Source: JAGORL01 sp964372415
GTDB taxonomy: Bacteria > Patescibacteriota > Patescibacteriia > UBA9934
Direction of reading: 5' to 3'
NCBI GenBank assembly: GCA_964372415.1
Contig: CAYJQH010000011.1
Coordinates: 1-24,841, forward strand
Length of the DNA: 24,841 nucleotides
Shown here piece by piece: positions 6,545-14,587 of the stretch (its first letter is position 1; every line of letters starts with the position of its first letter). The notes below the pieces were generated by a model. It was not told the origin of the DNA. It was given only the letters and a program-made list of their open reading frames with translations, and did no database searches. A program made the position numbers and the translations under genes.

Positions 6545-7105
6545 ATGCAGACGGTGATCAAAGTACTAGCTATACCTATAATAATTTTTGTTGCTGGACT
6601 TTTTTTAATAATAAAAAATCTTGAGCAACTTCCCACAATTGATCCGCTAGTCAATAAGACAGTGGTCGAAGTAACTGAAAATACTAGCTCAGCAAAAGTA
6701 ATTCGGGTTATCGACGGCGACACCGTAAAGGTAGCAATTCAAGGACATGAAGAAACGGTTAGAGTTATTGGCATCAACACTCCAGAAACGGTCGATCCAC
6801 GTCGTTCGGTAGAGTGTTTTGGCCAAGAAGCCACAAACGAAGCACACCGTCTCCTTGATGACGCGATGGTAATTCTAGAAATAGACGATTCTCAAGGAGA
6901 GCGCGATAAATACGGTCGACTATTACGTTATTTAACCCTTTCAGACGGCGGTGATTTTGGCGAAATTATGATCCGGCATGGGTTTGCCTACGAATACACT
7001 TACGAAAAACCATATCTCAAACAAATTCTGTATCAAGAAGCCGAAGAAGAGGCACGAAGTTCAAAAAACGGGCTTTGGTCTGCCCAAGCTCAATGCGAAC
7101 AATAA
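6545..7105 (+). CDS. Thermonuclease (staphylococcal nuclease) family protein
   Basis: A 186-residue protein with an N-terminal membrane anchor or uncleaved signal (residues about 5-23, IKVLAIPIIIFVAGLFLII) and an extracytoplasmic SNase domain (about 50-182). Family landmarks are VIRVIDGDTVKV (calcium-site Asp), VRVIGINTPE (catalytic Arg and Glu) and ERDKYGRLLRYL (second catalytic Arg). The residue matching Asp40 of S. aureus nuclease appears to be Asn (INTPE instead of the VDTPE type), a change also seen in some homologues. The domain ends ARSSKNGLWS, as is usual. It would cut DNA or RNA outside the cell or at the cell surface, perhaps for nucleotide scavenging, which suits a small-genome organism. 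It stands alone between unrelated genes. No clear Shine-Dalgarno precedes ATG 6545. Confidence 0.9.
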   Translation: MQTVIKVLAIPIIIFVAGLFLIIKNLEQLPTIDPLVNKTVVEVTENTSSAKVIRVIDGDTVKVAIQGHEETVRVIGINTPETVDPRRSVECFGQEATNEAHRLLDDAMVILEIDDSQGERDKYGRLLRYLTLSDGGDFGEIMIRHGFAYEYTYEKPYLKQILYQEAEEEARSSKNGLWSAQAQCEQ

Positions 7106-7165
7106 AAAATCCCTTGTTTATCGCGTGTGAGGTTAGGGGCACGAATTCTAGACCAAACAAATATA

Positions 7166-7187
7166 AAAGACCCCTCAAGGGGGTCTT
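7166..7187. terminator. Bidirectional terminator between convergent genes
   Basis: AAAGACCCC and GGGGTCTTT form a 9-bp perfect stem around TCAAG. The A/T flanks on both sides let it serve both the nuclease gene (+) and the exported repeat protein gene (-). Confidence 0.85.
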
Positions 7188-7199
7188 TATTAACAGCTC

Positions 7200-8423
7200 T
7201 TACTCCACGCTAAGCCGAATCTTACTTACGTCTTCTATCCCAACAAGCTCACCGTCGCTCCGACGAGCTTCGCCGCGGACGCGAATTTTATCACCGACTG
7301 TAATTTCATTTTCCGAGACGACAATCTCATTTTCAATAATTATCACCTCATCAAGATAGGTTACAGTAACTTCTTTGTCTTCGCCCCGGAAGCTATTAGC
7401 TTTAATTACGATGGTATTAGTTGCGGTATCAATACTCAGTACCTCGCCCTCGTGCAAGCTTACGCCGAGCATCCAGATATTTGTGTCCTTAATGAGACGG
7501 GCTGAAACAGTACCATCATCATTATAGCGGCCGACAATTAATAACTGGTCACCAACCATGATTTCGTTCGCCTCGGTGGTTCCGTTGTAGCGGCGTACAA
7601 ATTTCGTATTGGCGTCAAAAGTCACAGTCTTTACGTCACCTTCAACTCCGAAAAGATTGTTAACATCCCCTGGTACTAAGTGTGGGTTGTTGCCGAGCGT
7701 GACCTCGAGTGAACCCGAACCGTCATCGTTGACGATAATTGAATTAACTTCGGCGTGGAATGGTCGGGTACGCGCCTTGAGAAACAATTCGCTGCCCCGC
7801 CGTAAGGCCACCATAAATCGGGCCTCGTTTTCAACTGTTCCGTCCTTTAAAAGACGCAACCGAACGCGATCGCCAACCTTAAAATCAATAAGTGCTGCCT
7901 CGGTGTTTGGTGGCACGACTAACCGGGTGCTGTCGGTCACATTAACTACGTGTTCAACATCCATCCACTGCACGGTAACCGTTCCGGCCTCAGAGTCGAT
8001 AGCCGTAAGCCAGCCATTTAAGCCGCGATGAAGAAGCGGATTAATCGATAAGTTAATAGCATATTGAGCTTCAACAACACCTGTATTCTCATTTTTTTCG
8101 CCAATAATTTTCACATGATCACCGCTCATCCAATCTTCCATCGAGGTCTTTTCTCTGCCCAAAAAACCAAATTTTGTTTCGGTTGTAATATCAACCGTGT
8201 AATCCGTAAACTCCCCTGTGGGATTTTGTCGCACTACGATTACTGTTGGCACTGAGGTATTAGAAAGCTCTATAAGCTGCCCAGTAAAATTTATAGCAGT
8301 CGTAGTTTCTGCTTCTGCTCCTTCCTCCGCTCTAGCCGTAAAAGCCGTGGCCGGAGAAAACGAGAGACCGACGCCCGCCATGAGAGTCAGTGATAAAATC
8401 AATCTTGAAAACCTTGTGGTCAT
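7200..8423 (-). CDS. Exported beta-repeat protein (DUF5666-like)
   Basis: A 407-residue exported protein. A signal peptide is clear (MTTRFSRLILSLTLMAGVGL, with probable cleavage after the ARA at about residue 31). The mature part consists of repeated beta-rich modules, each with a 'GD x v/l x v x G ... dG t/v x A' core: GDHVKIIGEKNENTGVVEA, GDRVRLRLLKDGTVENEA, GDQLLIVGRYNDDGTVSA and GDKIRVRGEARRSDGELVG. Each is preceded by a T-x-T-V-type strand and a 'T.K/R' residue pair. This is the pattern of the DUF5666 domain, an OB- or barrel-like module of unknown function in secreted proteins. ATG 8423 was chosen over the TTG at 8444 because it starts a normal signal peptide. No Shine-Dalgarno is visible. 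It is monocistronic and convergent with the nuclease gene. The function is probably extracellular or envelope-associated and is otherwise unknown. Confidence 0.75.
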   Translation of the reverse strand: MTTRFSRLILSLTLMAGVGLSFSPATAFTARAEEGAEAETTTAINFTGQLIELSNTSVPTVIVVRQNPTGEFTDYTVDITTETKFGFLGREKTSMEDWMSGDHVKIIGEKNENTGVVEAQYAINLSINPLLHRGLNGWLTAIDSEAGTVTVQWMDVEHVVNVTDSTRLVVPPNTEAALIDFKVGDRVRLRLLKDGTVENEARFMVALRRGSELFLKARTRPFHAEVNSIIVNDDGSGSLEVTLGNNPHLVPGDVNNLFGVEGDVKTVTFDANTKFVRRYNGTTEANEIMVGDQLLIVGRYNDDGTVSARLIKDTNIWMLGVSLHEGEVLSIDTATNTIVIKANSFRGEDKEVTVTYLDEVIIIENEIVVSENEITVGDKIRVRGEARRSDGELVGIEDVSKIRLSVE

Positions 8424-8559
8424 AACTAAAATATTAAGACTCAACGAAAATTAATACCCATCAATTATAAACTTGTTACTATCAAATCAACAATCAGTAA
8501 TCTTTACCTAAAAAAGAAGAAAAAATACTGCTATGACAAGCGGCGTAGCAGCCAGAGCA

Positions 8560-9024
8560 CTAGGCAATTAGACGACCATTTTCGAAGCAAAAGCCTCCGT
8601 TTGCGGAGCGGAAACCAAGAGCAATCTCAAGGAGCAAACGTGTGCGATCGTTCAGTAGTTCACGAACCGGAATAATTGGCAGCCAACGCGGATCGGTAAT
8701 TTCGTCCGTAGGTCTCTCCTCGGGAATGGGAGTTACGTCTGGAGGCAAATAAACCACGAAGAGATCGGTATCCGTACTAAGTTCTGGATTAACCAAGTCA
8801 TCGAGTAAAATCCGGCCACACGAACGCAAATCATTTAGGGTAATCCAAATGCCGGTCTCCTCGAACACCTCACGAGTAGCTGCCTCTTCAGGAGTCTCCC
8901 CCTCTTTAATGCGGCCTCCGGGAAAGGTCCAGCTACCGAGTGAGGGGCTACGATTACGCTGACCTACCACGATGACGTTCAGGTCCGGGTCGACGAGAAC
9001 GACATCAACTGTCCTACAACACAT
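8560..9024 (-). CDS. NUDIX hydrolase (first of two)
   Basis: A 154-residue single-domain protein. The complete Nudix box GX5EX7REVXEEXGI is at residues 37-59 (GRIKEGETPEEAATREVFEE then TGI), preceded by SWTFPGG as usual. It would hydrolyse a nucleoside diphosphate linked to another moiety, with Mg2+ bound by the box glutamates. The substrate is not predictable from the sequence. ATG 9024 has AGGAG eight bases upstream and its own promoter at 9061-9088. The C-terminal GFRSANGGFCFENGRLIA is unlike the second copy. It shares the layout and several motifs (RNRxPxxGxxTFPGG, RPTDEITDPRW) with the NUDIX gene at 9181-9657, so the two are likely paralogues. Confidence 0.92.
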   Translation of the reverse strand: MCCRTVDVVLVDPDLNVIVVGQRNRSPSLGSWTFPGGRIKEGETPEEAATREVFEETGIWITLNDLRSCGRILLDDLVNPELSTDTDLFVVYLPPDVTPIPEERPTDEITDPRWLPIIPVRELLNDRTRLLLEIALGFRSANGGFCFENGRLIA

Positions 9025-9060
9025 GGCGGGAACTCCTGCGTACTTTTGAGTGACTAAATC

Positions 9061-9088
9061 ACCTTATCATTTACTTGGAGTCGGTCAA
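9061..9088 (-). promoter_or_regulatory. Promoter for the first NUDIX gene
   Basis: Minus strand: -35 TTGACC (9083-9088), 16-bp spacer, -10 TAAGGT (9061-9066). It lies just upstream of the AGGAG-ATG of the gene ending at 9024. Confidence 0.5.
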
Positions 9089-9114
9089 AAATTTATGAAC
9101 ATGTTAAAAAAGTA

Positions 9115-9137
9115 CCGCCGTCTAATGATGACGGCGG
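9115..9137 (-). terminator. Terminator of the second NUDIX gene
   Basis: CCGCCGTC and GACGGCGG form an 8-bp perfect stem around TAATGAT. On the minus strand it is followed by ACTTTTTT. It separates the two NUDIX transcription units. Confidence 0.85.
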
Positions 9138-9180
9138 AAGAAAAAACTTAACCCACTAAACTACAGTGAATGAACCAGAG

Positions 9181-9657
9181 CTAACCGGACTCTTCATCGC
9201 AAGAATCAAGGATGTACTCGTCTCTGAGGGAATCGTCATCCACAGCCACGCCAGCGATAATGCTCGTGCGCTCGTTGAAATCCGACCGAACCTCTTCGTA
9301 ATTTCTCCACTCGGGGTCACTCATCTCATCACTCGGACGATCTCGTGGTACGGGGGTGGTCTCGCACATCATGTTGGGCGCGACGAAGATGTAGGTGAAG
9401 GTACTACGTTCGGGCTGATCGGGGAAAATCAGCTTAGTCTTTCCAAGGAAAACCAGACTAGACTCGGGGATAGTCACGCCGGTTTCCTCAAGGAGTTCCC
9501 GGATAGCGGCTTGGTCCGGTTTTTCACCAGAAACGATGCCGCCTCCCGGAAACGTCAATTTGCCCTTAGCGGGCTCGCGGTTGCGCTTACCGATGAGGAT
9601 CTTCTTGCCGTTACGCGGATCTAACAAACAAACTTCAACCGTCTCACGAAGTGACAT
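9181..9657 (-). CDS. NUDIX hydrolase (second of two)
   Basis: A 158-residue protein counted from ATG 9657. The frame extends to a GTG at 9672, but that codon lies in the ribosome-binding region (GGAG). The Nudix box is complete at residues 39-61: GGIVSGEKPDQAAIRELLEE then TGV. The motif KRNREPAKGKLTFPGG before it, and RPSDEMSDPEWRNYEEV after the box, parallel the neighbouring NUDIX protein (RNRSPSLGSWTFPGG, RPTDEITDPRW). This suggests an ancient tandem duplication with separate promoters kept. It probably cleans up or recycles a nucleotide derivative; the substrate is unknown. The plus-strand frame at 9166-9624 that overlaps it is a shadow. Confidence 0.92.
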   Translation of the reverse strand: MSLRETVEVCLLDPRNGKKILIGKRNREPAKGKLTFPGGGIVSGEKPDQAAIRELLEETGVTIPESSLVFLGKTKLIFPDQPERSTFTYIFVAPNMMCETTPVPRDRPSDEMSDPEWRNYEEVRSDFNERTSIIAGVAVDDDSLRDEYILDSCDEESG

Positions 9658-9689
9658 GGGGGGGATCTCCACTCGCGGGGAACTTAACT

Positions 9690-9717
9690 ACCATACCACT
9701 CCCCAAATCACGGTCAA
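9690..9717 (-). promoter_or_regulatory. Promoter for the second NUDIX gene
   Basis: Minus strand: -35 TTGACC (9712-9717), 16-bp spacer, -10 TATGGT (9690-9695). It has the same -35 hexamer and spacer length as the promoter of the first NUDIX gene. Confidence 0.6.
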
Positions 9718-9736
9718 GAAACCGTAAACACCCCCA

Positions 9737-10789
9737 TTACACCGCCCCGTCACGCTCCAAAATTCCGGATTTATACAACTCAACGATTACCAGGAAGGCC
9801 GCTAGAATAGTTGGTCCGAGAACAAAGCCGATTGGACCAAAATACTCCAATCCGCCAAGAATTGAGAGTAAAATTAGAAGCACGTGCATGCGCGTTCTAG
9901 TGCCCACAATGTAGGGGTTCAAGATATTATCAATAAGACCGATCGCGATCATTGACCATAAGGCCAGGCCAATTGCCGCGCTTGGATTTCCGGAAAAAAA
10001 CATATACAAAATAACCGGAATCATCACTATTCCTGTGCCAAGTAGCGGTACTTGAGCGGCAATCACCACGAGCCCCGCCCAGACAAAGGCTCCAGGTACG
10101 CCAAAAATCGTCATGCCAATGCCGGCAATTATTCCTTGAACCAAGGATACGATCAGGGCTCCAAAAACCACGCCCCGAACAGTTTCCACCATGCGACTAA
10201 CAATGTTGCGGTCCACGGCATCCTTAAGCGGCGACAGGGCCAACATTTCTCGGTAAATACGCTCGCGTTCGAGGAGGAAAAAGAATAAACAAATAAAGAA
10301 GATGAAGGTCTTAAACACTAATTCAACGCCCTTAGAGAAGATCGTACCGAGGTTGGCGTAAACCCAACCAGATATTGAGGCAAAAGCACTTGAAAAATTA
10401 AAGAGCGCAATTTGGCGCCGGACAATTGCCGGCAATACTTCGTAAAACGGAATATCGCGCAAGCTTAAACTTTCACGCCAAGCCTGATTACCAATTGTGG
10501 CATTAACCAAACTCACAGCTTGTTCAGCCATCATAATCGTGAGGATTACGAGCGGCGTCACCAAAACGATTATTACAGCTAACACAGTTAACAACGATGA
10601 CAGTTTTGGCCATTTAATAATCTGTCGAAGCTTCGCTTCAAAGGGCGCTACAATAACTGAAACAATCGCTGCTGTTACCAAGACAATTATGTACGGCTGA
10701 ATGATGTGCCAATACAAGTAAACTATAATTGCTCCAAGAATCAGAAAAAACCAACGTGCCACCGCATTGTGCCTAAATGATGTAATCAT
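9737..10789 (-). CDS. AI-2E family transporter (PerM/TqsA-like permease)
   Basis: A 350-residue polytopic membrane protein with the layout of the AI-2E/UPF0118 family. Two N-terminal transmembrane segments (about 12-50) and a third (about 62-85) are followed by a soluble loop (about 90-145). Further helices come after it, including the conserved LVQGIIAGIGMTIFGVPGAFVWAGLVVIAAQVPLLGTGIV region (about 208-247) and the C-terminal GGLEYFGPIGFVLGPTILA segment (about 314-332). Despite the family name, members transport diverse or unknown substrates (autoinducer-2 export in TqsA, Na+/H+ antiport in others), so no substrate is assigned. Length is normal for the family. It starts at ATG 10789, and the terminator of the RRM gene lies just upstream. 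Confidence 0.9.
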   Translation of the reverse strand: MITSFRHNAVARWFFLILGAIIVYLYWHIIQPYIIVLVTAAIVSVIVAPFEAKLRQIIKWPKLSSLLTVLAVIIVLVTPLVILTIMMAEQAVSLVNATIGNQAWRESLSLRDIPFYEVLPAIVRRQIALFNFSSAFASISGWVYANLGTIFSKGVELVFKTFIFFICLFFFLLERERIYREMLALSPLKDAVDRNIVSRMVETVRGVVFGALIVSLVQGIIAGIGMTIFGVPGAFVWAGLVVIAAQVPLLGTGIVMIPVILYMFFSGNPSAAIGLALWSMIAIGLIDNILNPYIVGTRTRMHVLLILLSILGGLEYFGPIGFVLGPTILAAFLVIVELYKSGILERDGAV

Positions 10790-10807
10790 ATTTGTTACTA
10801 TAATAAC

Positions 10808-10843
10808 AAAAAATCACCCCGACGTGTGTCGGAGTGATTTTTT
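10808..10843 (-). terminator. Terminator of the RRM gene
   Basis: AAAAAATCAC-C-CCGAC pairs with GTCGG-A-GTGATTTTTT around the loop GTGT. Long A and T flanks allow termination in either direction. It lies directly after the RRM stop codon. Confidence 0.85.
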
Positions 10844-10846
10844 CGG

Positions 10847-11119
10847 TTACATACCGTTACCGTTGGTGCGTGGGCGAGCCGGGCTAACAGAGATTTGACG
10901 ACCACCGAGATCGGTGCCATCAAACATCTTCACAGCATTGGCCTGCTCTTCTGGAGTGTTGAACTCCACAAAGCCGAAGCCACGCTTGCGACCGGTTTCA
11001 CGTTCAACGGGGAGGAACACCGAAACTACGGTGCCCGCGCCGCTGAAGTGTGCCTTGAGCTCGTCTTCGGTAGCAGAATACGGGATTCCACCAACGAACA
11101 CGCGTGCGTTGTCTGCCAT
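10847..11119 (-). CDS. RRM-domain RNA-binding protein
   Basis: A 90-residue protein that is essentially one RNA recognition motif. RNP2 is VFVGGI (residues 7-12) and RNP1 is KRGFGFVEF (45-53), both with the RNA-stacking aromatics. The tail (RPRTNGNGM) is short and Gly/Asn/Arg-rich. It resembles the small Rbp proteins of cyanobacteria and other bacteria, which act as RNA chaperones and are often cold-induced. Here, as there, the gene is monocistronic with a long leader (about 136 nt) that can fold on itself. ATG 11119 is the only good start because an in-frame TAG lies upstream. A purine-rich Shine-Dalgarno-like GGAGAAG lies 18 nt before it, an unusually long spacing. Confidence 0.93.
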   Translation of the reverse strand: MADNARVFVGGIPYSATEDELKAHFSGAGTVVSVFLPVERETGRKRGFGFVEFNTPEEQANAVKMFDGTDLGGRQISVSPARPRTNGNGM

Positions 11120-11256
11120 ATTGGCAAGTACTAGTTACTTCTCCGCTTGCGAACTATCTCTGTTGACTCCTCTCCTCCCCTCACCTCGACGAAACGTCTG
11201 GGTTCAGGGTTTGGATTGGAGCCTTCGGCGGAGAAGTCTCATCACGGATGTTTAAC
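11120..11256 (-). promoter_or_regulatory. Long structured 5' leader of the RRM gene
   Basis: Between the predicted start near 11256 and ATG 11119 the transcript carries a perfect 10-bp inverted repeat: ACTTCTCCGC (11237-11228) near the 5' end and GCGGAGAAGT (11146-11137) near the gene. The second arm contains the only GGAG-type Shine-Dalgarno close to the start codon, and the first arm could mask it. The 81-nt interval is purine-rich (GAGGTGAGGGGAGGAGAGGAG). An RNA switch or autoregulation by the RRM protein is inferred. Confidence 0.5.
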
Positions 11257-11262
11257 GCCAAG

Positions 11263-11291
11263 AGCATAGCATGAAAGCCGTAATTTGGCAA
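11263..11291 (-). promoter_or_regulatory. Promoter of the RRM gene
   Basis: Minus strand: -35 TTGCCA (11286-11291), 17-bp spacer, -10 TATGCT (11263-11268). It fills the gap after the copA stop at 11295. Confidence 0.65.
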
Positions 11292-11294
11292 GCC

Positions 11295-13469
11295 CTACAG
11301 CTTTGCCCGCCGAATACGCAGGGCATTCAAGACTACGGAAACTGAAGAAAACGCCATGGCTGCCGAGGCAACAATCGGGTTCAAGAAACCGAGTGCTGCT
11401 AAAGGAATACCAAGAATATTGTAGATAAACGCCCAAAATAAATTTTGCAATATACCTTGATACGTCCGACGAGTCAGAGCGAGAGCGGTCACCACTTTTT
11501 CTGGCCCGCCGCCAACTAGAACCATTTGTCCGGCTTCAATGGCGATATCCGTGCCGCTTCCGATCGCAATCCCGAGATCAGCTTGCGTTAAGGCTGGCGC
11601 ATCATTAATACCGTCGCCGACAAATACTACTCTACGGCCAGCTTGTTGCTCTTTTTTTACAAATTCGAGCTTAGCCTCGGGCAATACCTCAGCCTCGACT
11701 CGCTCAATACCAAGATTAGCTGCAATGGCTTGCGCCGTGATCCGATGATCACCTGTTACCATCACGACCTCAAACCCTTGGGCTTCAAGGTCCCTTACGG
11801 CTTCTGACGCCCGTGTTTTTGGCGCGTCAGCAATTCCGAAAACTCCAACCAGAGTTGAGTTCTGAATAAGCACGACAGCTGTTTTTCCAGCTTTCTGAAG
11901 ACATGTGACACTTTCTGTCGCCCCCGTATTAGAAATCGAAAACTCCGCCAGAAGTCCGGGATTGCCTAACCGAACTTCTGTGCCTGCTACCTCCCCGCCT
12001 ACCCCTCGACCAGTAATCGAAGAAAAATTTTTCACTTCCTGGACAAGTACTCCGAGTTGCATAGCTCGCTCCGTAATGGCTCTAGCTAAAGGGTGCTCCG
12101 AATTTACCTCAACACTTGCCGCCAGAGTGAGCATCTCTTTTTCTGACATTCTAGACAACGAGACGACGTCCGTGACCACTGGACGACCCTCGGTCAAGGT
12201 GCCAGTTTTATCGAAGACTACGAGATCAATATGCCGTGCTCGCTCCAAAGCTTCGCCGCTTTTAATAAGTATTCCTTCACGTGCTCCGCGCCCGGTGCCA
12301 ACAAGAATAGCCGTTGGCGTAGCCAGTCCTAAAGCGCATGGGCAAGCGATAATTAGCACGGAAACTGCCGGAATTAAGGCCTGTTCTAGATTTTGACCAA
12401 CAATTAGCCAAATCACAAAGGTCAATACTGCAATGGCCATAACCACCGGCACAAAAATTCCAGATATTTGGTCGGCTAATTTTTGAATCGGCGCCTTTTT
12501 CATTTGCGCTTCGTTCACTAAACGGACGATCTGAGCAAGCGCCGTGTCATGAGCTGCTTTGGTAACTTTTACAATTATCGCGCCAGCACCATTTATGGTG
12601 CTGCCAAAAACAGTATCGCCAACATTTTTGGTAACCGGAACGCTCTCACCAGTTAGCATCGATTCATCAAGTGACGTATGCCCCTCAAGAATTTCGCCAT
12701 CAAGAGGGACCTTTTCACCTGGCTTAACTAAAACAATGTCTTGGGGAGCCAAATGCTCAACCGCAATGTCCTCCCAACCAGAAAGTGATTTGCGATGTGC
12801 CATTTTGGCCCCAAGCTTTATGAGTTTGGCCACCGCCTCGCCCGCCCGACCTTTGCTTTTGGCCTCAAAATAACGACCTAAAAGAATAAAAGCGGTAATG
12901 ATTGAAGCAGTTTCAAAATAGACATGGCCGCCAGAAAAAATTTGCCACCAGCTAAAAACCAGAGCCGTGAGCGTTCCCATGGAAATTAGCGTATCCATGT
13001 TGGCGCGGAAACGTTTAAGGAGCGTGTATGTCGTTCGATGAAATTCACTTCCCACAATTACAACGACGATAGTGGCTAAAATCGCCTGCAACCACAAACC
13101 TACCTCGCCCCCGAGCTTGAACATGGCCAGAAGCAAGATGGGAAGCGATAATAACAAGGCGGTTGCAGCTTTGCGCCCAGCTTTTCTGCTATCACCCTCA
13201 AGCATATGGTCTTCGTGGCTCATAGCTCCTCGAACGACGTCGCTATGACTCATCCTGTCCATACCCGGCACCTTGTAACCGGCCTTTTTGATCACCTCGT
13301 GAAGCGCATGCTCGTTGGTTTTTCCCTCATCAAAAGTAACTGCCGCTTTGCCTATAGCAAAATTCACCGTGGCATCCAATACGCCAGGTGAATTTTTGAG
13401 ATCTTTCTCAATACGCACGGCACACGAGGCACAGTGCATGCCGGAAACAGAAAAATTTATTTGCGCCAT
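11295..13469 (-). CDS. copA: Copper-translocating P1B-type ATPase (CopA)
   Basis: A 724-residue Cu(I)-exporting ATPase, complete and of normal length. There is one N-terminal heavy-metal-associated domain with GMHCASC (Cys13, Cys16), followed by a His/Met linker (SHSDVVRGAMSHEDHM, about 74-89). The actuator domain has TGES (273-276). The membrane metal site is CPC (376-378). The phosphorylation motif is DKTGT (420-424), the HP motif is SEHPLA (about 457-462), and the hinge is GDGINDAP (618-625). The last two helices carry YN (683-684) and MAFSS (705-709), the residues that set Cu(I) specificity. It pumps Cu(I) out of the cytoplasm. It starts 3 bp after the membrane-cupredoxin gene, so the two form one copper-handling operon. 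Confidence 0.95.
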   Translation of the reverse strand: MAQINFSVSGMHCASCAVRIEKDLKNSPGVLDATVNFAIGKAAVTFDEGKTNEHALHEVIKKAGYKVPGMDRMSHSDVVRGAMSHEDHMLEGDSRKAGRKAATALLLSLPILLLAMFKLGGEVGLWLQAILATIVVVIVGSEFHRTTYTLLKRFRANMDTLISMGTLTALVFSWWQIFSGGHVYFETASIITAFILLGRYFEAKSKGRAGEAVAKLIKLGAKMAHRKSLSGWEDIAVEHLAPQDIVLVKPGEKVPLDGEILEGHTSLDESMLTGESVPVTKNVGDTVFGSTINGAGAIIVKVTKAAHDTALAQIVRLVNEAQMKKAPIQKLADQISGIFVPVVMAIAVLTFVIWLIVGQNLEQALIPAVSVLIIACPCALGLATPTAILVGTGRGAREGILIKSGEALERARHIDLVVFDKTGTLTEGRPVVTDVVSLSRMSEKEMLTLAASVEVNSEHPLARAITERAMQLGVLVQEVKNFSSITGRGVGGEVAGTEVRLGNPGLLAEFSISNTGATESVTCLQKAGKTAVVLIQNSTLVGVFGIADAPKTRASEAVRDLEAQGFEVVMVTGDHRITAQAIAANLGIERVEAEVLPEAKLEFVKKEQQAGRRVVFVGDGINDAPALTQADLGIAIGSGTDIAIEAGQMVLVGGGPEKVVTALALTRRTYQGILQNLFWAFIYNILGIPLAALGFLNPIVASAAMAFSSVSVVLNALRIRRAKL

Positions 13470-13472
13470 AGT

Positions 13473-14579
13473 TTAAGACTGCGGATGAACTATGAGCGTA
13501 CCTCGAACCATACCCATGGAACAGCTAAACGAATAAGAACCGGGTTTCGATGGAGTAAATAGAAATTCGTTAAATCCCTTGTTCAGAGTTTCTTGAATAC
13601 CGAGTCCCGGAACCACGAGTGTGCTCGCGCACCCTAACTCTTCCCCACCATAAATCTCCCAGCGTACCGGGGTGTCTTCAACCACTTCAATAACGTCTGG
13701 CGAGTAGCCAAAAACAGACGCTTCCATTTGAACAAGTTGCGCGCCGTTAACGAGTGTGGGTGAGTTGGCACTAGCTGCCCGCGCAAACCACATATTTGGT
13801 GAAAAACCAAGTAGAGCTGCGCCATTTGTAACGTTGGCTACGCCTAGAGCGACCACCAAAACACCAATTCCATATTGCAGACGCTTAAGCATTACGCCAG
13901 AGGTAAAACTGGTCGCTAAACCGATGCCAAAGAGTGACGGTACTGTACCGAGTGCAAAAACCGTCGTGATGATACTTGCTTGTAGAGGATTGCCGGAGGC
14001 TAAGGCCAAAAGCTGCACCGACTGTGTAAAGCCACAAGGCAGAAAGAAAGTGGCAGCTCCCAAAATAAACGGTACGTGTGCCTTACTCAGGTCAGTGAGC
14101 CAGCTAAAATGAGTAGCTAACCAATTTGGCAGGCGCGGATACCACAGGCTCTCGGGCCAAATATTCATGAGCTTTGCCCCCAAAGTCATCATTAAAACGG
14201 CAATGGCTAGTACCATGAAACCATTAAGCGTGGTCGACAATTTAAATACTTGACCTAAGAGCCCGATAAGCGCACCAAAACCAGCAAAACCAAATACTCG
14301 ACCAAAATTAAAATAAAAATGAGCTGATAGTGGTATCTTGGTTGTCGAGACCGCCGCCACTACTCCGGTCACGACCGCCGAGCAAGATGACATAGCAGCC
14401 ACAAGACCAATAGCAAAAATTGCACCCAGGCTTTGAATCTCACCGGTCTGAGGTGAAAAGCTTAGTAAACCAAGTTCCTTTAGAAGGAAGTAGCAGGCAA
14501 TTATTACCCCAATACCGAGAACAATGCGTTGCCAAGTCACCTTGCTTGGCGGGCAAGCGGCACAGGTTTGCTCAGTCAT
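13473..14579 (-). CDS. DsbD/TauE-like membrane protein fused to a C-terminal cupredoxin domain
   Basis: A 368-residue fusion. Residues 1-20 are a short cytoplasmic tail with three cysteines (QTCAACPP). Residues about 18-36 and 48-260 make about seven membrane helices of the UreH/DsbD-like 'sulfite exporter TauE/SafE' type, with the motifs MSSCSAVVTGVVA (about 63-75) and LPCGFTQSVQLLA (180-192). These are the paired half-repeat Cys motifs of the family. Residues about 275-368 form an extracytoplasmic cupredoxin-like fold, with candidate copper ligands Cys317 (ELGCAS) and Cys353/Met355/Met357 (FSCSMGM). The cluster differs from the classical H-C-H-M set. Its place directly before copA indicates copper capture or transfer at the envelope. 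ATG 14579 lies only about 2 nt from the predicted transcript start. Confidence 0.85.
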   Translation of the reverse strand: MTEQTCAACPPSKVTWQRIVLGIGVIIACYFLLKELGLLSFSPQTGEIQSLGAIFAIGLVAAMSSCSAVVTGVVAAVSTTKIPLSAHFYFNFGRVFGFAGFGALIGLLGQVFKLSTTLNGFMVLAIAVLMMTLGAKLMNIWPESLWYPRLPNWLATHFSWLTDLSKAHVPFILGAATFFLPCGFTQSVQLLALASGNPLQASIITTVFALGTVPSLFGIGLATSFTSGVMLKRLQYGIGVLVVALGVANVTNGAALLGFSPNMWFARAASANSPTLVNGAQLVQMEASVFGYSPDVIEVVEDTPVRWEIYGGEELGCASTLVVPGLGIQETLNKGFNEFLFTPSKPGSYSFSCSMGMVRGTLIVHPQS

Positions 14580-14587
14580 ACGCCATG

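Noticed and set aside
9166..9624. 152-aa plus-strand frame opposite the second NUDIX gene
   Set aside because: It mirrors a complete NUDIX frame on the other strand and shows no domain of its own.
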